A DNA stretch of 64,000 nt from Balaenoptera acutorostrata (GCF_949987535.1 NC_080079.1:57963613-58027612), one strand, 5' to 3'; positions 34,530-46,093 are shown, counted from the stretch's first letter. A program made the numbers and translations. The notes: generated by a model not told the origin, from the sequence alone.

Positions 34530-36175
34530 TCTACTGTGCCTCCAATTTGTATGTCAGTCAGGGAGATTAGGTGCAGATAGAGAAACCAAGCCTGGCTGGG
34601 ATAATCATCAAACGGATTTCTGAAGGCTAAGTGGGGCTCGTGAAATCTCCGGGAGGGTGGATTCTGGCTGGATGCTCCTGACCCCATTTCTGCCCCTAAG
34701 CACTCGTCAAGACAATGCTTGTCAGCCTACCTTTCAGTTAGGCCAGTGGAACATGGGGGGAAATAATGTACAGCACTTCCAGGCCTGGCCCTAAAAGTTC
34801 TCGCCAGATCCTTGGCTTTCACTCTCCTGTGAGAGGGAGTCTGGGACAGGGGGGCCACGCTGTAGAAGCAGCTGGGCCCTGAGTCACCGCTGGGACGAGT
34901 GCTGTCCCGCGAGCTGCCCAGCCTCCATGGACCTGCGTGTGATTGGGAAATAAACTCACTGCGTGAGCTGCTGAGAGGTCAGGGTTTGTTTTCTGGAATG
35001 ACCTAGCCTATTCTGACCACTAAAGCTAGAAAACTAGGCTTGGTGCCTTCATCCTCAGACACAATGCCCTAAATCATATTCCAAAGCTGCTGCCGTGGAG
35101 ATATCAATGCTACCGCTGCCAGCGTAGATACACTGACTTAACATGACCGTCACTGTGACATCAACCAGTGGACCCTGTGGATGGAGCCTCTGCTGGGCCG
35201 CGTCTGGAGAGCGGGGGCTGCCCCCCACCTGCTCGAGTAGTGGAGTCTGCACAGCCTAGATGATTATGATGTGGTAGTCCTGCCCTCAAAGGGCTAACTA
35301 ACTGTCCAGCTGGAGGAGTGAGAACTCATAAAAGGCCACTGTAACAGAAAAGGAGGCGGTGAGTCTGTGAGAGAAGAGAGATGCTGGGCTCTGATTCCTG
35401 CAGAGAGAGAAGCTTTTAGGTCAGGATGAGTGACGTATGTGCTCTTGGGTTTCTGGGATATTGTCTAAATCTGTGTCAAATTAAGTCACTATTTCTGTAA
35501 TTTAAGGACCAAAGGAAAAATATTGAAGATAAAAATGGGCACAGAAATTATATTTATTAACAACAACAGAAAGTCCCTACAACCCCAAACTCAGTGTATG
35601 TATAGATATGGATGTACACACTTCACCCTGCTCTCGAAGTTCATTGTTAACTTCCTCCCCTTCCGGACAGCCTCATTTGGCAGAGTGAAGTGAAAGGCAA
35701 CTTTATTTGCTGTTGTGACTCTAAGCCATTACATTTTTTCAGGTCTTTTATTAACGAACCCAAAGTACTACTCTTTTTCTGTCGGTACTTTCATTAATGA
35801 CACAATAACAACAACATCATGGGTGGCTCTACTACCATTCTTGATCGTCGCTTATTGCATTCAGTGTCTGTTAGAGTTCTGAAAAAAAAATTCCATTGTG
35901 TTAAAATGCTCTTTCAGACAGGTTTAATGGCTAAGACGGAGGGCTGTTAACATTGACTTCCCCACACACATTCTTGTTTTTTCGTACCCACCAATCATTC
36001 ATTCTGAAGTCTATTTCCCTGGTTAATAACATGAAACGTTGCATTCATTAGTAACCATTTAAAATATAATCCCTGACAAAATTATCACCATATTAATTTC
36101 ATACTTTTGTTATATGCTTGTGTTCCCAAACCTTCCTGGGTCCCTTGAAGGTTGCTATTCTGCAGATCTTAATAA
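34530..36175. other. Unassigned sequence
   Basis: No exon, RNA gene or named repeat is supported. The stretch turns from GC-moderate to AT-rich near 35450. Confidence 0.4.
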
Positions 36176-36179
36176 AGGA

Positions 36180-36600
36180 CAGCAAAAGGTTGGAAACCAA
36201 TTTTATGGAGCCTAAATAAATTATGGTACATCTCCCAGTGGAATACTACATATTTGTAGAAAATAGTGAGGGGATGGTTCATGTTCTGATACAGAATGAT
36301 CTCCAAGATATATTCAGAAAGAGCTAAGCACAGAACAGAGTATAGAGAATGCTCCCATTTTTGGTGTAAAGGAGATGTTAGAACATGTGTTAGCTTGCAA
36401 AAGCATGAAATACCTCTGGGTGGATGGATACAAGAATGAGGAAACATTTATTGCCGGTTGGGGCAGGGGAAAATTGTGTGGCTGAGAGGCTGGGTTGAGG
36501 GGGAGAATTTTCAATGTATCTGCTTTATTTTTACACCCTAAATCCTTCAGTGTGCATTTGCTAAGTGTGAGAACTTCTCTTACGTAACCACCATGCAATG
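36180..36600 (+). mobile_element. L1ME-like 3' fragment
   Basis: Sense order 'attatggtacatctcccagt', 'ggaatactacatatttg', 'gatctccaagatatattcag', 'cagaacagagtatagagaat', 'tacctctgggtggatggata' follows an ancient L1ME element. Confidence 0.6.
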
Positions 36601-37500
36601 ATAAAAATCTGGAAATTTAGCATTAATATACTATCATCCAATCCACAGTCCATATTTTGGTAATTTCAGCTGTCTCAATAATGACTTAATAGCCATTTTT
36701 TCCCGAATCTAAGACTCAACTCAGGAACATATGTTGCATTTAATTTCCTTTAATGTGTATTTTAGTTTCCTTTAATTTGGAATGCTTCCTATGGCATTCT
36801 TTTTTGTCAACAGCAGCAGTGATTAAGCCTCTTTAAGCAGCTTCTCAGGAATGCTGAGACATTGTCTAGATGTAGGCAAGTGGGAGCTAGAATAGCAGAG
36901 CCTGAGGGATGGCTGTCCGCTTCAGCCTAGTTTGTGGCCTAATATGTGGAACCCTTTTGAGGACTCCTTGGAATAGTGGAGTTCTTCTGGAGAGGGTGAG
37001 AATATGCTCCTGGTGCACAGGGATGGGTGAGTGGGCTTACAGTCATCATAAATTGGGTCCAAGTGGAAATTTAACCTTATTTTGAGGGCACAGGCTGGTG
37101 AGGCTAGGTGACATTCAGATTACATTCTTAGGTACATTTATAAGGGGAGGTTGTCTATACTTTTCATTAGAATATTTTTTAGGCTTTTTATTATGTGACA
37201 TTTTAAACACATATAAAAGCAGAGAAAACAGTTAAATGAACCCCCATGTACTTACTCATCACCTGGCTTCGACAATTATCCTTCTTCCATTGAGCTCTCC
37301 TTCTACTTTTTTCCCATGAAAAATTTTAAGTAAAATCTCCCATACCTCTTATCTTTTTACCTTCAAATACTTCAGAACATATTTCCAACAGATAAAGGAT
37401 TTTTTAAAAACAGGACATGCTACCACTTCATTATCACATCTAGTGAATTAATAATATTGTCTTAATAAAATCTAGTATCAATGCACATTCCATTTACAAT
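36600..37500 (-). mobile_element. Old L1M 3'-UTR pieces
   Basis: Two antisense pieces: 36620-36850 ('ccagtcc'-like block, 'catttaatttcctttaatg') and 37130-37500 ('gaacccccatgtacttactc', 'atcacctggcttcgacaatt', 'ttccaacagataaaggattt'). The section between them, 36850-37130, is unassigned. Confidence 0.5.
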
Positions 37501-38177
37501 CTCTCATGAATGTCTTTTTGCAGTTGGTTTATTTGTACTGAGATCTGAATAAGAAGCCATTCTGATGTGGTCCTACAGGACAGCAGTGGAGGAAAATACT
37601 CCCACTGAGCAGAACTTCACCCAGTGCAACTGGCTATTCATTTGCCTGAAATTAGAGGTGACCAGAGGTATGGATCTACTTTGATTCATGGGCAGTGGCT
37701 AATGGTTTGGCTGGCTGGTCAGGGACTTGGAAAGGACACAGTTAAATGATCACAGTGGGGAGGTTCTGGGGAAAAGGTGTGTGAATAGATACCTTTGAAT
37801 GACCACAGAATGTGAAGATCTGTGTCCCAATAGTCACCTAAGAGTAATTATACAAGAGAAATATTTTGATAATCAGGTGGATAAAATCATCGGTTCTCTG
37901 GATGTTAGTTAGTTTCTTTCCCCAGCAACCTCTGTCCTTACAAAGGCCTCATGATCAAAGTGGCCAAGGCAGCAATGATGGAGACTGTGCATAGGTTCCA
38001 CAACATGGACTGTCCACCTCCTAAAGTCTCTGTCTACAGTCACCGCTGAGAGGCCAACCCGCCAACAGCAAAGACCAACACTGAGCCCCCAACGTAGCAC
38101 CATTCTTCGGGAGAATCAGTGAGCCACCTCCTCCATGTAAGGGGTGGTATTTTAATCTCACTGACACAGACACCTAC

Positions 38178-38180
<3 letters not shown>

Positions 38181-38214
<34 letters not shown>
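38181..38214. repeat. (GT)n microsatellite at an L1 3' end
   Basis: About 17 pure GT units run into 'gtgttagtttctgc'. The L1 consensus has 'atggtgtgttag' here, so the tract probably grew from that seed. Confidence 0.95.
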
Positions 38215-38216
<2 letters not shown>

Positions 38217-38489
38217 GTTTCTGCTTTATAACAAAGTGAATCAGCTACACATATACACACGTTCCCATATCTCCTCCCTCCTGCATCTCCCTCCCTCCCA
38301 CCCTCCCCATCCCACCCCCCCCAGGCGGTCACAAAGCACTGAGCTGATCTCCCTGTGCTATGCGGCTGCTTCCCACTAGCTAGCTATTTTACATTTGGTA
38401 GTGTATATATGTCCATGACACTCTCTCACCCTGTCACATCTCACCCCTCCCCCTCCCCATATCCTCAAGTCCATTCTTTAGTAGGTCTG
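38181..38489 (-). mobile_element. Young L1 3'-UTR fragment ending in (GT)n
   Basis: Antisense L1 3' UTR ('gttagtttctgctttataac' to 'tatcctcaagtccattcttt') with a perfect 14-bp duplication, CAGACACCTACTTT (38167-38180 and 38490-38503). Instead of a poly(T) tail at its left it begins with (GT)17. The last 40 or so bases of the usual L1 3' end are absent. Confidence 0.88.
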
Positions 38490-39059
38490 CAGACACCTAC
38501 TTTTGATATAGATTTGCTTTTCCTGCCTGCAATATTTTTTTTCCCAAACTAGTATCCATGCACTGACAAAATACCTTCTTCACCAAGATGTTATTCCACC
38601 TTACATTACTTGTGACCGAGGAACTCATTTTACAGCCAATGAAGTACAGCATTGAGCTCACGTTCATGGAAGTCACTGGTCTACCTCATCGTCTCGATTA
38701 CCGTAGCTTTATAGGAAGACTTGAAAATCAGGTAGTGTAAGTCCTCCTACTTTGTTCTTCCCTTAAATAGTTTTCTGGCTATTCTAGATTCTTTGCATTT
38801 TCTTATAACTTTTAAAATAAGCTTGTCAATTTCTACCAAAAAAACCCTGCTGGGATTTGAATGGGATTATGTTGAATCTGTAGGTGAATTTTGAGCGAAC
38901 CGACATCTTAACAATACTGAGTCTTCCAACCCATGCACATGGCATAGCCCTCTATTTATTTGTCTTCTTTACTTTCTCTTAGCAATGTTTTGCAGTTTTT
39001 TGGTATACAGGTCTTGTGCACGCATTCTGTTAAATTCATTCCTAATTATTGTATGGTTT

Positions 39060-39600
39060 GTGATGCTACTGTGGCTTCGGGCTGGGCTTCCAGAAGGGCT
39101 ATGACTTCTACTTGGACTAATGCTGGGGCTGCTTTGACTCTGGCTCCTGGCCGACTGCCGCCGTGTCCAGGCTCTTTTGCTTCCTCCATCACTTTATCGT
39201 TCGGTTCCTTAGACAAGTTTCCTCTTCTCTTACAGATATGTTACTTTCGCTATTACCTTCATTATTGTCCGGTTCAATAGCAGCTTCATCAGTTTCTCTA
39301 GTTAAGTCGGAGGAAGGTCAAGAGGAGTGGCTTAGCTGGGGTTTAGGCTGGATAGCATTCCTGCCAATTTGCCCATCAATCTGCACATTTTCAATCTGTG
39401 TCTGGTGGGTTAAGAATATGTACCATGTAATGTATTGCTACTTGATTCTTTGTCGTTCCTTGCTTCTAAGATGTGCTTCTCATGATCCTTATAAGGATTT
39501 TTATCTACAGATTTTGTCTCTTCACTTGAGCATTTAGTGTCATAAGTGGCTTGTGATCATGAATTTTTTTTGTCTCCTGTGGGAATAGAAATACTTTTGG
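39060..39600 (-). pseudogene. RS-rich coding-like remnant, parent unknown
   Basis: On the minus strand the insert reads like decayed coding sequence. An acidic stretch (ETDEAAIEPDNNEGNSESN, about 39230-39290) is followed, after a frameshift, by a serine/arginine-rich stretch containing SPSISPSRSHSPSGSP. That pattern suits an RS-domain splicing-related protein. A further coding-like piece lies upstream. It has internal stops and at least one frameshift, and no poly(A) tail at its 3' side, so it may be a truncated retrocopy. The parent gene was not recognised. Confidence 0.4.
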
Positions 39601-40214
39601 GGGGAATGTTCTATTCTTTTTTAGGCAACTCTTTCTCCTCCCTCAGCTTATTTTTCTGTTGACATGCAGGAGCTATAGGGTTTTTTTTTTTTTTTAATAG
39701 ATTGAGAAAGTTTCCTTCTATTCCAGTATTTTGCTGAGAGTGTTTTTTTAAATCATAAACAGTTGTTTAATTTTGTTAAGCTTTTTCTGTGTCTCTGTTT
39801 TTCTCTTTTATTCTGTTAATGTCATGAATTACACTGATTTTTTTCAAATGTTAAGCCAACTCTGGATTCCTGGGATAAACCCCACTAAGTCACATGTAGT
39901 ATCCTTGTTATATTTTGCTGGATTCAATTTGCTAATGTTTTGTTAAGGATTTATGGTCATGAGAGATATTAGCCTGGAGTTTACTTTTCTTATAATAACT
40001 TTTTTTCTTATCAGGATAAAGTTGGCATCATAAAATGGATGTGGGAAGTGCTCCCTTCACCTCTTTTATGAAAGTGATAGTGTAAGATTGGTGTTATTTC
40101 CTTAAATGTTTGGTAGATTTCACCAGGGAAGCCATCTGGGCTATTTTTTTCTTTTTCTTTTTCAAAAGAGTTCAATTTTTTCGTAAACATAGTATCATTT
40201 AGATGATATCTCTT

Positions 40215-40515
40215 TTTTTTTTTTTTTAAAGATTTATTTATTGATTGATTGATTGCTATGTTGGGTCTTCGTTTCTGTGCTAGGGCTTTCTCTAGTTGCG
40301 GCAAGCGGGGGCCCCTCTTCATCGCGGTGTGCGGGCCTCTCACTATCGTGGCCTCTCTTGTTGCGGAGCACAGGCTCCAGACGCGCAGGCTCAGTAGTTG
40401 TGGCTCACGGGCCCAGTTGCTCCGCGGCATGTGGGATCTTCCCAGACCAGGGCGCGAACCCGTGTCCCCTGCATTAGCAGGCAGATTCTCAACCACTGCG
40501 CCACCAGGGAAGCCC
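40215..40515 (-). mobile_element. CHR-type SINE, full length
   Basis: Antisense copy with head 'ccaccagggaagccc'. The B-box site is changed to GGTTCGCGCCC. A perfect 15-bp duplication, TAGATGATATCTCTT, lies at 40200-40214 and 40516-40530. The tail includes TTGATTGATTGATTG instead of the usual TTTA repeats. Confidence 0.94.
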
Positions 40516-40985
40516 TAGATGATATCTCTTAAGTCAGTTTTTATAATTTGCCCCTTTGAAGGAATAGGTAATTTCATTATGTTGATGAATTTTGGGGGCA
40601 TAAATTTGTTTATATTATTCCTTTTTATCATGCTAATGTTTGTAGGACCTGTAGTTTTGACTCCTCTTTAACTTCTGATTTTGGGTTTTTCCTTGGTAAG
40701 TCTAGAGGTTTATCAATTTTATCACATTTTTTAAAGACAGCTTTTGGTTTAATTGGTTCATGCTGCTGATTGTGAATTTTCTATTTCATTATTCTTATTC
40801 TTGCCTTCATTTTCTACTTTATTTATTTTGGGCTTAAGCTGCTCTTTTCTTTCTACTTTCTTACTGTGGAAGCTTAGATGGTTGCTTTTAGACCTTCTTC
40901 CTTCTAAACACTGCTTCACCTATTCTACAATTTCTTTTTCTTTTACAGTCCTACTTGTGTCTGTTCCTGGGAGGGCACTGAGGAA

Positions 40986-41744
40986 TTTCAAAACCTGAGC
41001 AGCTGTACCCCCCTCCATTGTGTCTCTTCATCAGATGTTACAAAGGGTTTTGTGACCTTAAAGTTTTGGACTATTTAAAACCAATTAAGTGTGGATTTTT
41101 AGGTAATTTCTTACTGAATCTACCAATTGTATCCTTCTACATAATAAGACCTAGAGCAGTTGGCTGAGTGTTCTGGAGGAAGAAGCTTTGTGTTTCAGAT
41201 TTTGTCTTCTCTCTCCTGCGTCAGAAAAGTTGTTGCTAAACAGGGCCTCTCATGTCAGCCTCCTTTTTCTCTTCTAGTTTTCTTCATGTGAAATAGCATA
41301 AACTCTAGCTGTACCCAAGTTTTTTTGGTGTGCATTAAGGAAACTATCTCTTCATACTCATCAGTTTTGTTAGAGAAATGGGCTTCTGGATTTGGTTCCA
41401 ATTCAGCAGGATTAAGAAGTGGAAATGTATTGAAATGAGGATAAAGGGCATTTTAAATGATATCAGAAATCCTATTTGGTGAAATAAGGGCAAATTAGTT
41501 TCTACTCCATTTCCCCCACATCCCATTTTAAAACAGGTGGCCTTTTAAAGACAGATGTTTTTGTGGCAATGGGCATTTGATACATTAACCTTCCTGGACT
41601 TTCTCAGCAGGGATACAAACCTCGCCAAGTGACCTGGGGGTGTTTCCCCTGAGTCAATTTAGCAATTAAATATGGAGAGGAAATGGATAATCTTATAATC
41701 TACAGATGTCAGAGGCTTCCTTCTCACCCTTTCTCTCTGTATTT
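40986..41744. other. Unassigned sequence
   Basis: No feature supported between the two old L1 blocks. Confidence 0.4.
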
Positions 41745-42560
41745 TCAGTTTATAAGTCTTATTGAAAAACGTTTGGACTTCCATTTCCAGGATATAGAAA
41801 TTTGCAAGAGATCATTACTCTCTTTGTGACAATGCAAGTAATCTGGATGAACTGCAAAATCTTAGTTGTTAAAAATCCACCAGAATTTAAAATGAACTAA
41901 ATTCCAGAGTGGAAAGAGCCATTGCTAGGAGAGTGAGACATGAGGCTGCTTTCATCAAAGCGGTATGACGGATAGAAGAGCAGACCCACCATAGACAGGG
42001 GATTTTTGAATGTGCATTGAGAAACTAGCTGAACAAGCTAAAATTTCCATGAGCTGTCATGATGTATTAAAATCCCACCCCCAAACTTAAATGCTAAATG
42101 GCATCTATCTGCCAATTCTTGTCTGTAGGGCTTCACTAACTGCATGACCATGGCCTGGTGAAGGTGCAGGCCAGGAAATGAGGGTGGACAGAGATTTCTT
42201 TTGGAGCACTCACCTATTGTTTCCTTCTAAGTCTTCACTGAGTACAAAACAACAGCAAGAACAGGAAGGAAGATAGGGGGAGAACCCCTCAAGGCACACA
42301 TGCCCACCAATTCTTTACCAGTGAGCACACAGTCAAAGGTAGAAGACGTGTGAAAAAGCAGGAAGATGTGACCCATAATCAAGAGGAAAAAATAGCCAAT
42401 TGCAACAGAACCAGGAATGACCCAGATGTTGGAATCAGCAGACAAAATCTTTAAGTATTATAACTGTGTTGAAGTATTTACTGGAAAAGATGGGCAAAAT
42501 GAATGAAAAAATGGGAAGTTTCCACAGAGAATCTGAAGCCCTATAAAAGAATGAAATGGA

Positions 42561-42849
42561 GGGCTTCCCTGGTGGCGCAGTGGTTGAGAATCTGCCTGCC
42601 AATGCAAGGGACACGGGTTCGAGCCCTGGTCTGGGAAGATCCCACATGCCGCGGAGCGATTAGGCCCGTGAGCCACAATTGCTGAGCCTGCGCGTCTGGA
42701 GCCTGTGCTTCACAACAAGAGAGGCCGCGATAGTGAGAGGCCCGCGCACCGCGATGAAGAGTGGCCCCCACTTGCCGCAACTAGAGAAAGCCCTCGCACA
42801 GAAACGAAAACCAAACACAGCCATAAATAAATAAATAATTAAAAAAAAA
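42561..42849 (+). mobile_element. CHR-type SINE, full length, sense
   Basis: Starts GGGCTTCCCTGGTGGCGCAG; A box and B box (GGTTCGAGCCC) are intact and many CpGs remain, suggesting a fairly recent insertion. Tail AATAAATAAATAATT plus A run. A perfect 16-bp duplication, AAAAGAATGAAATGGA, lies at 42545-42560 and 42850-42865. Confidence 0.95.
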
Positions 42850-43238
42850 AAAAGAATGAAATGGAAATTCTAGAACTGAAATGAAAATTTTAATTGAAGG
42901 TCTTACCAGCAGACTAGATACAGCAGAAGAAAAGATCAGAAACTTGAAGAGAGGTTAATAAAATTTATCCAAACTAATGCATAAGGAGAGAAAAAGTAAA
43001 TTGAATTTAAATTAAATTTTAAAAGTTATAGCAGAGTTTCATAGAACAGTAGAACAACATAAAACACTATAGTATATACATATTTGGAGCGCTTCAAAGA
43101 GAGAAGAGAGAAAATGGGGCAGAGGGAATATCTGAAGGGATTGTGCTTGAGAATTTTTAAAAATTAATGAGAAATACTAATATATTAATTTGCAGATCTT
43201 AGAAGCCCATGAAAACCCAAGTAGAATAAATATAAGGA

Positions 43239-43597
43239 GGGACTTCCCCGGTGGCTCAGTGGTTAAGAATCTGCCTGCCAATGCAGGGGACACGGGTTCG
43301 AGCCCTGGTCCAGGAAGATCCCACATGCCGCGGAGCAACTAAGCGTGTGCACCACAACTACTGAACCTGCGCTCTAGAGCCCACGAGCCACAGCTACTGA
43401 GCCCTCACGCCACAACTACTGAGCCCACGCGCCTAGAGCCCATGCTCCACAACAAGAGACGCCACCGCAAGGAGAAGCCCGTGCACGGCAACGAAGAGTA
43501 GCCCCCACTCAGCCGCAACTAGAGAAAGCCCACGTGCAGCAACGAGGACCCAACGCAGCCAAAAATAAAATTAATTAATTAATTAATTAAAAAAAAT
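43239..43597 (+). mobile_element. CHR-type SINE, long variant
   Basis: About 355 bp, longer than the neighbours. The middle repeats modules of the kind 'ccacaactactgag' and 'agagccca', with tail (TTAA)n. The A box (TGGCTCAGTGG) and B box are kept. Flanks are AATAAATATAAGGA (43225-43238) and AATAAGTATAAGGA (43598-43611), 13 of 14. Confidence 0.93.
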
Positions 43598-43722
43598 AAT
43601 AAGTATAAGGAAAACCACACCAAGGCTCATCATAGTCAAACTGCTGAAAACCAAAATTAAAGAGAATATCTTAAGCACAGTCAGAGAAAAAGGACACATA
43701 CATTTAAGAATACAATAATAAG

Positions 43723-44012
43723 GGGCTTCCCTGGTGGCGCGGTGGTTAAGAATCCGCCTGCCAATGCAGGGGACACGGGTTCGAGCCCTGCACCTGGAAG
43801 ATCCCACATGCCACGGAGCAGCTTGAGCCCGCGTGCCGCAACTAATGAAGCCCTTGCGCCTAGAGCCCATGCTCCGGAACAGGAGAGGCCACCGCAATGA
43901 GAAGCCCGAGCACCACAAGGAAGAGTGGCCCCCGCTGCCGCAACTAGAGAAAGCCTGCACGCAGCAACGAAGACCCAACACAGCCAAAAATAATAAATTA
44001 AAAAAAAAAAAA
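43723..44012 (+). mobile_element. CHR-type SINE, intermediate variant
   Basis: Head GGGCTTCCCTGGTGGCGCGG, B box GGTTCGAGCCC, followed by 'tgcacctggaag' where most copies read 'tggtctgggaag'. A perfect 17-bp duplication, AAGAATACAATAATAAG, lies at 43706-43722 and 44013-44029. Confidence 0.95.
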
Positions 44013-44279
44013 AAGAATACAATAATAAGAATGATGGCTGACATCTAATAAAAAAAAACCCAGTAGAATCCAGAAGACATTGGAATGGCTCCTTTAAAAT
44101 GCTGAAAGAAAAATAATCATTCAAAATGCATACTTCAAAAATGAAAAAAAAATTAAAGACATTTTCCCACATAAAAAAGCTGAGAGAGCTTGGCTCTAGT
44201 AGACTTTTATTACAAGAAATCATGAAGTTCTCAGGCTAAAGGGAAATGATTTTTACAGGAAGCACAATTTTTCCTCATT

Positions 44280-44470
44280 ATTATAGTATGATTAGCATCT
44301 TCGCATATAGTTATTTGTCTGGACTGCTGAATATTTTCCTAGGATTTATACTCTAAAGTGGCATTACTAAGGACAAAGAATATGATTAGAAATGTTATTT
44401 TACAACAACAGGAACTACTAGTAAGCTGATCTATCTCTTTGCCAGTTTTTCCTTAGTACAGTCAGGGCTA
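44280..44470 (-). mobile_element. L1ME-like fragment
   Basis: Antisense text 'ttcctaggatttatactcta' and 'aagtggcattactaagga' matches the region of an old L1 that reads 'cctagaagtggaattactgg'. Diverged. Confidence 0.4.
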
Positions 44471-44604
44471 ATGTCAGTCTGAACTCACTGTGAGTTATAA
44501 GTTTAAGGAAGCTTATAATTGCAAATAAAGTGTATCAGTCTTATTTCCTTTACCACTTCAGAAAAGTCTTCAACTGAGTAGGCAGGTACAGACAACACTT
44601 TAAG

Positions 44605-44825
44605 ACAATGGTCCTCAGCTCCCTTTGCACATTAGCATTGCCTATTTCATAGGAATATTATTAATTCTTAATACATGAATGTTTTAATGTGAATTAATAT
44701 GAATTCAGTTTAATATGAATCCTCAGGGACAGTCATGGGCATCTATATATCTATATTTTAAAAAATTCTCAGCTAATTCCAGTGTGTAGCCAGGCTTAAA
44801 GGACCACTATTTTAAAATTTTAAAA
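44605..44825 (+). mobile_element. MER5A-like remnant, weak
   Basis: Starts 'acaatggtcctcagctccct' and ends 'ggcttaaaggaccactat', consistent with the ends of a decayed MER5A. The middle is AT-rich and does not align well. Confidence 0.35.
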
Positions 44826-44947
44826 TGTTTGGTCAGTGTCTAGTAGTCAAATGAATTTTAACTGTTGACCTGTTAAGTACCTTTGATATTTGCTTTCTTA
44901 GGACTTGGATTTACTTCTGATCATGGTTATACTTCAAAACTAAGGTT

Positions 44948-45122
44948 GATGGATAAAATACAAGATGCTCAGTTCAATTTGAATTTCAGATAAACAGCCA
45001 ATAATTTTTTAGAGAAAGTTAAGTCCCATGTATTGCAGGTGACATGCTTAGCCTAAAATTATTGGTTGTTTATCTGAAAATCAAATTTAACTGGATATTT
45101 TGTATTTTTATTTGCTAAATCT
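44948..45122. mobile_element. Palindromic MITE (MER53-like)
   Basis: The left arm (about 44952-45015; 'ttcagataaacagccaataa') and right arm (about 45050-45118; 'ttattggttgtttatctgaa') are reverse complements over roughly 60 bp with scattered differences. That is the layout of a short palindromic DNA transposon. The family name is from memory. Confidence 0.65.
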
Positions 45123-45628
45123 GGCTGCGCTTATCATAGTTATACTTCAGGATACCACCTGATTTTCTGTGGCATTCTGCTGCTCTTGCCGAGGACTGGT
45201 GTTGGGACTCTTTGTTTTATGAAGAGGTTTGTGTTTATAATAAGTTTCAGCTTCAGATTCTCTCTGCCCAGGACAGAAAACTACATTCACCAGCCTTCTG
45301 AAATCAGTCCACAAAGAAACTTTCAACACACTCCATGAGGTCTTGGTGGCCCCTTGGCTTGTCCTAATGTCTGTTGTGGGAAGCTTTTACTTGGTGTAGG
45401 AGAGGGTTCCTAACGGCCATAAGGTATACAATCGCCTCTTTAGACATAGAGAAGGAATCTTCTAGCACTTCTGCCTGCCAGTGAACAGAACATGTGCTAT
45501 AGAGTAGGCTTTTGTTCAGACAGCAGTCCCCGGAACCCGTTAGCTATGAGTAGGTAAGGGGAGCTGATGCCCATTACCCCAGGAAAAGGGTACAACAGGG
45601 CATGTTGTTTGTTTTGTTTTGTTTTTGA

Positions 45629-45654
45629 GTGTGTGTGTGTGTGTGTGTGTGTGT
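45629..45654. repeat. (GT)n microsatellite
   Basis: Thirteen GT units follow a GTTTT-rich stretch. Confidence 0.95.
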
Positions 45655-46074
45655 TTAGAAAATGCTCCTTCTCCCTCTAGTAGTAAATCGCGGAGGGGGT
45701 GGACCAAATTGTACAAGCTGCCCCGGGGTAGGCGGGGGGGTGGTGGGGCTCCTGTGTGTAGGGTATTTAGACCTTAAGTTCAGTGGCTCCCTGAAACTTG
45801 AAGTTAGGGGGACCTGGTGAGGTCAAATGACACGGCCCTGCCCACAGCATTCTGGCAGGGAAGAACCCCAAGGGATCCAAAAAGAGACCAGCCAGAAAGG
45901 AAAGGGGAGTCTGGAAGCCCTGTTGGATTCAGAGGCCCCCACCCCCAGAGTGGTTTGATGAATCATAGCTAAGTGCGTGGATGAGAACTACAGAAGGAGT
46001 GAAGTCTCAGAGCCAGTAAGAACATCATGCCACCAGCAGACCGCCTGAACCAACCTTGTAGGATTGACTTTCAA

Positions 46075-46093
46075 TAGCGACACCTTGTGGCGG
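46075..46093 (-). promoter_or_regulatory. Candidate CTCF-binding motif
   Basis: On the minus strand the sequence is CCGCCACAAGGTGTCGCTA. It matches the CTCF core (CCACNAGGTGGCGCTA style) at most positions. The mismatch is the T in GTGTC where G is usual. It lies in otherwise unassigned sequence. A motif match alone does not show binding. Confidence 0.35.

Larger units (their letters stand above)
37540..38680 (+). pseudogene. Endogenous retrovirus pol remnant (RNase H to integrase)
   Basis: Read in sense, with frameshifts and many stop codons, the text resembles the RNase H to integrase part of an old endogenous retrovirus pol. The clearest stretch is DRGTHFTANE at 38614-38643, in the style of an integrase core. 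No gag, env, LTR or intact frame is seen nearby. A young L1 (38181-38489) cuts it: DTYF-like coding sequence ends just before the insert and resumes in the duplicated flank after it. It is long dead; the exact family is not determined. Confidence 0.6.
38690..40985 (-). mobile_element. Old L1M ORF2 fragment, twice interrupted
   Basis: Antisense ORF2 text from 'gattaccgtagctttatagg' to 'gcttttggtttaattgg'. Between about 39075 and 39697 a foreign insert replaces roughly 350 bp of expected L1, and a SINE sits at 40215-40515. Reading frames are decayed. Confidence 0.75.
41745..44260 (+). mobile_element. Old L1M 5' region, carrying three SINEs
   Basis: Sense order 'ttggaatcagcagacaaaat', 'ggcaaaatgaatgaaaaaat', 'gaaattctagaactgaaatg', 'gaaaagatcagaaacttgaa' and 'gaaaaccaaaattaaagag' fits the 5' UTR to ORF1 side of L1M or HAL1. 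No ORF1 frame survives. The three SINEs at 42561, 43239 and 43723 each have their own target duplication. Confidence 0.65.
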
